Below are positions 6,759 through 10,222 of a stretch of 10,222 bases of DNA, one piece after another. Position 1 is the stretch's first letter; the number at the start of each line of letters is the position of its first letter. Under the pieces are notes generated by a model. That model was not told the DNA's origin, made no database searches, and worked only from the letters and a program-made list of their open reading frames with translations. A program made the position numbers and the translations under genes. Source of the DNA: Armatimonadota bacterium (GTDB lineage Bacteria; Armatimonadota; UBA10988; DTZQ01); contig DTZQ01000034.1 in NCBI GenBank assembly GCA_012961305.1, positions 1-10,222 on the forward strand. The letters are read 5' to 3'.

Positions 6759-9425
6759 TCATATCCCCTCTGGCACCAGCAACTCGGAGGGATGTCGGGC
6801 CAGATAAGGGGGTACGTCGTAAAGTTCTACCACGCAGCGCAGGCTGGAGAGGGCCAGGCTCCATATCTGACCATCTTTGCCCTTGGGCACAATCACCGAA
6901 CTTTGATGACTGGGCAAAACCGTGTGTTTCGCCATCTCAGACATCTCTCCATACTGGGCCTTATCTTCCTCCACTATCACCGAAATCTGGTCTCCTGCTA
7001 CTACCTTCTCTTTCAGTACAACGGTGCCGTCCGCCGTGCGGAGGACAAGAGTGGTGAAAGGGTCGCCGCCACTGGCGATGCCGATGACGAAATGCTTCGT
7101 TCCCTTGGGCACGAAAAAGTAAAGCGGCTGGTTCAGGCGCGGCAGCCAGAGACGCAGCGGGGTGCGTTTCGGCTTCCCTGGCACCTGGGCCCGGCCCGCC
7201 CACACCACCAACGGGCGTACATCGAAACCGATTTGAGCTGCCTTCCAGTAGCCGGTGCCCGGCTCGAAGGCGAAGATACCATCCGCGGGCAGCCTGAACT
7301 CCACCGTGGCCGTTTGGCCTCTCTCTGCCTCCACATCGCCCTCCGCCACCAGGTTTCCATCATCGGCCTTGCGCAAGACCCAATGACCTTGAACCGTGTG
7401 GGGTGGGTTAGGATAGGGCGTGTAAGTCAATCGCAGCGTTTCATTCCCCTTGCCCAGGAAGTAATGCGTCCCCGACTCGACGAACAGCGGCGAGCGCGGC
7501 ACCTCGCCCCAAGCCTGCACTGCCTCCGGCAGCCTCTCGACCAGCGGCACCAGAGGCCCACCAAACTCTCTCCCTTCGATTTCCACCGCGACCAAATCCT
7601 TGAAACTCCGCAAGTCCTCGGCGAAAAACTGGCCTACCTCCTCAGCGGTGGGGATGTCAGTGCGCTCCTTCTTCCAGGGGTCGGCCTGTTTCAGGTCGAA
7701 GCCCTCAACCTTTTTCAGCGCGGCGAAGCGGTGCGCGAACCAATTAGTAAAGAGCATGGGGTAGGCATGGATGAGGCCCGTGTCCATGAGGCGGCGGGAG
7801 CAAACGATGACCTCCCTCGCCCGGCGCAGAATCTCTTTGGGGGGTGCGACGACCAGTTTACCCCATTGGTTCCAGCGCGCGCGGCGGTCGTAGTCGAGCC
7901 ACAGCCTTAGCCAGTGTAGATACATAGCCACTCGGTCGAGCCGGGCCCGCACCCTTGGGTCTTCCTCTCGCCGATATGCCTCCTGCAAGTCGAGCAGGGC
8001 CAATTTCAAGCCGCGCGGCGAGAAACGCTCGCCCCGTGCCCAGCGCTCATAAAGCCGTTGCATCGGCTCTGCTGCTTGACCAAAGGCCCGCTGGCAGAAA
8101 TCGCGCACCAGGGCTTTCGGGTCCTGATTCGGGTTCCACATCAATTTAGCCCCCACCCAGTAGCCCAGCCCGTTGGGGCCCCAGTTGCAGGAGGATTCAG
8201 CATCGTAAGTGGTCAGCCCCAGGTCGTGATAGTGACGTATTGCCTCTGCCAATTGATAGGCCCGGCCGGCCTTTGCTGCCCCCGGCATATCCCAGTCCCA
8301 GGGATAAACGCTGAAGTAGTCATAAACGCCCACCTGCGCTCCCCGTCGCCGAAACGCGCTTACTTGCTCCTCGAAGGTGAGTTTAGTGTAGCGAAAGCCC
8401 GTCGTCACCTGCACGTAAACGCCCGGCTCCAACTTGAAGCCCGGCGGGTCGCTGTGGTAAGCATAGGCGTAAAGCCCCACCCATTTGTCGGGGAACTCCC
8501 TCCGCACGGCCTTGGCGGCCACGTTGGCCAGCAGAAACACCCGGTTACTAATGCTGCCGACGGCGCGGCAGTTTTCGCATTCGCAATAGCCCCTGCCATC
8601 GTTGGGTTCCACCGAGACCATGTTCCGCTGAGGTTCCCGGCGGAACACCTCCAAAGTGTGCTCGCTGACCCGCTGCTGCACTTCGGGATTAGTGGTGCAC
8701 AATTGCCTGGGTTGCCGCTTGCCTTCTACTAAGGCAAACCATTCGGGATGCTGCTCAAACAGTTTACGGGGAAGGTGCCACTCGTAGGAGTGGCCACAAT
8801 GAATCTGAAAGTGCCCCAGTTGTCGGTTGTGCTTCAGCCAAGCCTTGTAGTCCTCGCGCAGTTTGGGGGTGCGAGGGCCCCAGCCATACCAGATGCGGCG
8901 ATAGGCGAAGGCCGGTTTCTCGCGAAGGTGCAAACGCACCACCAGGGTAGGCTGGGGTGGAACTACCGTCCAGACGGGGTCGGGGAAGAACCAGCGACAG
9001 CCAATGGACTCCAGAAAGGCGTAAACCGCGTGTTGCAGGCCCATTTCCCCATTCGCCAGCAGCCACAGGCGGTTCCGCTCGCTGCGCACCGTGAAACCTT
9101 CCGGTCCCAATTCCTGCAGTCGCTCCCTCTGCGCTTGCGGCGGGAAATCCTCCGCCGTGCCCAACAGAATTCCGTCGCGGACGGGCGGCATCGTCTCCAC
9201 GGGCAGCGTTGCACCCGTCACTTCCTTGAGCCATCCTTGTAACTCTTGAGCCGCGGTCAGACGCCGGTCCTGCGCCTTTTGGGCCACCACGATGGCACAT
9301 TGGGCTTTCCCCTCCCTGCTCACCAGGAACGCCTCCTGCGCAGTTCCTTTACTGGGCACCAGGAACATAAGCCCCAGGAGGAACAGTGGTCTGAGCATCA
9401 GCCTTTCATCCCAGTTATTGCTCAT
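6759..9425 (-). CDS. Large exported DUF4838 protein, alpha-glucuronidase-like
   Basis: This 888-residue exported protein has a signal peptide (hydrophobic RPLFLLGLMFLVP at 12-24, likely cleaved near Ala29). An N-terminal carbohydrate-enzyme domain of the type seen in GH67 alpha-glucuronidases follows (about 31-165; GPEGFTV at 107-113, ending LESIGCRWFFPDPVWTVVP at 138-156). A DUF4838 barrel runs from about 170 to 450. It contains HPEWFALVEGKR (226-237), LCTTNPEV (242-249), VEPNDGRGYCECENC (272-286) with three cysteines, and WGPNGLGYWVGAKLMWNP (415-432). A helical part and C-terminal beta-sandwich domains (about 590-888) complete it. Family members sit in polysaccharide-degradation loci, but their reaction is mostly unestablished, so glycoside hydrolysis is inferred. 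ATG 9425 has GAGGGG five bases upstream. An internal ATG at 9398 would give a cleaner signal peptide and is an alternative start. A TTG at 9500 adds unconvincing sequence. Confidence 0.87.
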   Translation of the reverse strand: MSNNWDERLMLRPLFLLGLMFLVPSKGTAQEAFLVSREGKAQCAIVVAQKAQDRRLTAAQELQGWLKEVTGATLPVETMPPVRDGILLGTAEDFPPQAQRERLQELGPEGFTVRSERNRLWLLANGEMGLQHAVYAFLESIGCRWFFPDPVWTVVPPQPTLVVRLHLREKPAFAYRRIWYGWGPRTPKLREDYKAWLKHNRQLGHFQIHCGHSYEWHLPRKLFEQHPEWFALVEGKRQPRQLCTTNPEVQQRVSEHTLEVFRREPQRNMVSVEPNDGRGYCECENCRAVGSISNRVFLLANVAAKAVRREFPDKWVGLYAYAYHSDPPGFKLEPGVYVQVTTGFRYTKLTFEEQVSAFRRRGAQVGVYDYFSVYPWDWDMPGAAKAGRAYQLAEAIRHYHDLGLTTYDAESSCNWGPNGLGYWVGAKLMWNPNQDPKALVRDFCQRAFGQAAEPMQRLYERWARGERFSPRGLKLALLDLQEAYRREEDPRVRARLDRVAMYLHWLRLWLDYDRRARWNQWGKLVVAPPKEILRRAREVIVCSRRLMDTGLIHAYPMLFTNWFAHRFAALKKVEGFDLKQADPWKKERTDIPTAEEVGQFFAEDLRSFKDLVAVEIEGREFGGPLVPLVERLPEAVQAWGEVPRSPLFVESGTHYFLGKGNETLRLTYTPYPNPPHTVQGHWVLRKADDGNLVAEGDVEAERGQTATVEFRLPADGIFAFEPGTGYWKAAQIGFDVRPLVVWAGRAQVPGKPKRTPLRLWLPRLNQPLYFFVPKGTKHFVIGIASGGDPFTTLVLRTADGTVVLKEKVVAGDQISVIVEEDKAQYGEMSEMAKHTVLPSHQSSVIVPKGKDGQIWSLALSSLRCVVELYDVPPYLARHPSELLVPEGI

Positions 9426-9544
9426 CTCCACCCCTCTCCCGTCCCCGTTCACAGCGAGGTCCTCGTCCCTGTGCCAAAGGCTCACCTGGTTCGGGGACAA
9501 AAGGAAACATCGGGAACTTTCCTCCGACTTCCGCTCTCCAGAAA

Positions 9545-9573
9545 GTTATGCCATTATTGGTTTCAGTTGTCAA
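9545..9573 (-). promoter_or_regulatory. Promoter of the DUF4838 gene
   Basis: On the minus strand a perfect -35 TTGACA (9568-9573) is followed by a 17-base spacer and -10 CATAAC (9545-9550). The leader to the ATG at 9425 would be about 113 bases. It is back to back with the promoter of the fucosidase remnant. Between the two -35 boxes, TTCGG is repeated directly at 9578-9582 and 9594-9598. Confidence 0.65.
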
Positions 9574-9628
9574 GTCCTTCGGCACTAAATTTGTTCGGAG
9601 ACCCATTATTTACGACCATCACCTACCC

Positions 9629-9657
9629 TTGACACCCCCTCGCCTTTATGCTATCCT
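9629..9657 (+). promoter_or_regulatory. Promoter of the alpha-L-fucosidase remnant
   Basis: A perfect -35 TTGACA (9629-9634), 17-base spacer and -10 TATCCT (9652-9657) are seen. TGC precedes the -10, giving an extended -10. Transcription would start near 9664, about 50 bases before the ATG at 9715. Thus a broken gene still appears to be transcribed, and the message would reach the Tat-signal gene downstream. Confidence 0.65.
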
Positions 9658-9714
9658 TAACCAGGGATGGGTTCCTGAGGAGGAATTAACGCGACAACCC
9701 TGGGGAGGGATGAA

Positions 9715-10186
9715 ATGAAGGGAGCATTTTCAGTTCCGGCCAATATCGGCACGGGCGTACCGGCCCATCTGAAGGGCTACGAGGAACTTTATGAGAAAGA
9801 CCCCCGTGCGGCGGCTCTTCAGTGGTTCCGGGAGGCCCAATTCGGTTTGTTCATGCACTACGGTCTTTACAGCCTGCTGGGACGCGGCGCGGGGGTGATG
9901 TTTCACGAGAGGATTCGTGGAGCCGAATACGCCAAACTCAAAGACCGGTTCACCGCTGAGAAGTTCGACGGGGAGTTCATAACTGACCTGGCCTTGGAAG
10001 CGGGGATGAAATACGTCAACCTCACTACCAAACATCACGATGGTTTCTGTCTGTTCCAGACCCAGGGGACCGATTTTAACAGCATCCAACCATCGCACTG
10101 CGGATGAGGTTATGCAGATGCTTGAGGACGCACGGCGAATGAGTGCAAACCTCCTTCTCAACTATAGGGAGGGCATAAAGTCATGA
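9715..10186 (+). pseudogene. Alpha-L-fucosidase (GH29) remnant, internal deletion and frameshift
   Basis: GH29 enzymes are usually above 400 residues. Here the frame from ATG 9715 (GGAGG six bases upstream) stops at 10105-10107 after 130 residues. Those residues carry the family's N-terminal signatures: WFREAQFGLFMHYGLYS (38-54), FDGEFI near 84, and YVNLTTKHHDGFCLFQTQGTDFNS (100-123). From about 10091 the next frame reads HRTADEVMQMLEDARRM and then SANLLLN, which resembles the C-terminal region of the same family (normally NLLLN followed by TGP and DGSI). So roughly the middle half of the protein, including the catalytic nucleophile region, is missing, and the two ends are joined out of frame. 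After LLLN the sequence also departs from family (YREGIKS) and stops at 10184-10186, overlapping the next start. No signal peptide is seen. A functional product is unlikely. An assembly collapse could also create this pattern. Confidence 0.82.
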
Positions 10187-10222
10187 ACAGACGTCAGTTT
10201 TTACACCATGTAGGTTGGGGGG
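10183..10222 (+). CDS. N-terminus of a Tat-exported protein, cut by window edge
   Basis: Only 13 codons are in the window. They read MNRRQFLHHVGWG, which fits a twin-arginine signal (RRxFL followed by a Gly-containing hydrophobic start), so the protein is probably exported folded. GGGAGGG lies about 9 bases upstream of ATG. The start overlaps the stop of the fucosidase remnant frame as ATGA, suggesting translational coupling in the original operon. The family cannot be determined; secreted sulfatases, oxidoreductases and sugar-binding proteins in such loci often begin this way. Confidence 0.6.
   Translation, partial: MNRRQFLHHVGWG

Noticed and set aside
6714..7910. Plus-strand open frame of 398 codons opposite the 3' part of the DUF4838 gene
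   Set aside because: It spans the intergenic gap and the antisense of a well-supported gene, with no domain, signal or ribosome site.
1..10222. CRISPR arrays, insertion sequences, attachment sites or phage genes
   Set aside because: I saw no regularly spaced repeats, no transposase or integrase motifs, and no direct repeat of the tRNA end within the window.

Overview
The window is about 58% GC with dense, mostly separately transcribed bacterial genes. It contains near-consensus sigma-70 type promoters, clear Shine-Dalgarno sites, and a cluster of secreted and cytoplasmic carbohydrate enzymes. Heparinase II/III-like, DUF4838, GH29 fucosidase, xylose-isomerase-like TIM barrel, FAH-family and Tat-exported proteins occur together in saccharolytic Armatimonadota (Fervidibacteria-like lineages), Planctomycetota and some Chloroflexota. 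No marker here decides between them, so the taxon is an inference.

Layout: 1-81 (-) is a tRNA-Leu(CAG) cut at its 3' end by the window edge. 233-484 (+) encodes a small two-helix membrane protein divergent from the tRNA. 748-1743 (+) encodes a sugar isomerase/epimerase-like TIM barrel, driven by a perfect consensus promoter whose -35 box lies inside a 17-bp palindrome. 1744-1995 (-) is a probable small hypothetical gene abutting it tail to tail. 2129-4210 (-) is a secreted heparinase II/III-like protein. 4344-5258 (+) is an FAH-family enzyme resembling 2-dehydro-3-deoxy-D-arabinonate dehydratase. 5270-6652 (-) is an Old Yellow Enzyme-type flavin oxidoreductase with an Fe-S cysteine cluster. 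6759-9425 (-) is a large exported DUF4838 protein. 9715-10186 (+) is the remnant of a GH29 alpha-L-fucosidase gene. From 10183 (+) a new Tat-signal protein begins and runs off the window.

Taken together, the genes suggest breakdown of an acidic, possibly fucose- or uronate-containing polysaccharide. A lyase-like and a glycosidase-like protein would act outside the cytoplasm. An isomerase, a 2-keto-3-deoxy-acid enzyme and a flavin reductase would act inside. This joint role is inferred from family membership and proximity; the genes alternate in strand and most have their own promoter, so it is not one operon. The clearest anomaly is the fucosidase: an intact N-terminal catalytic start is joined, out of frame, to a recognisable C-terminal family segment, with the catalytic core missing.
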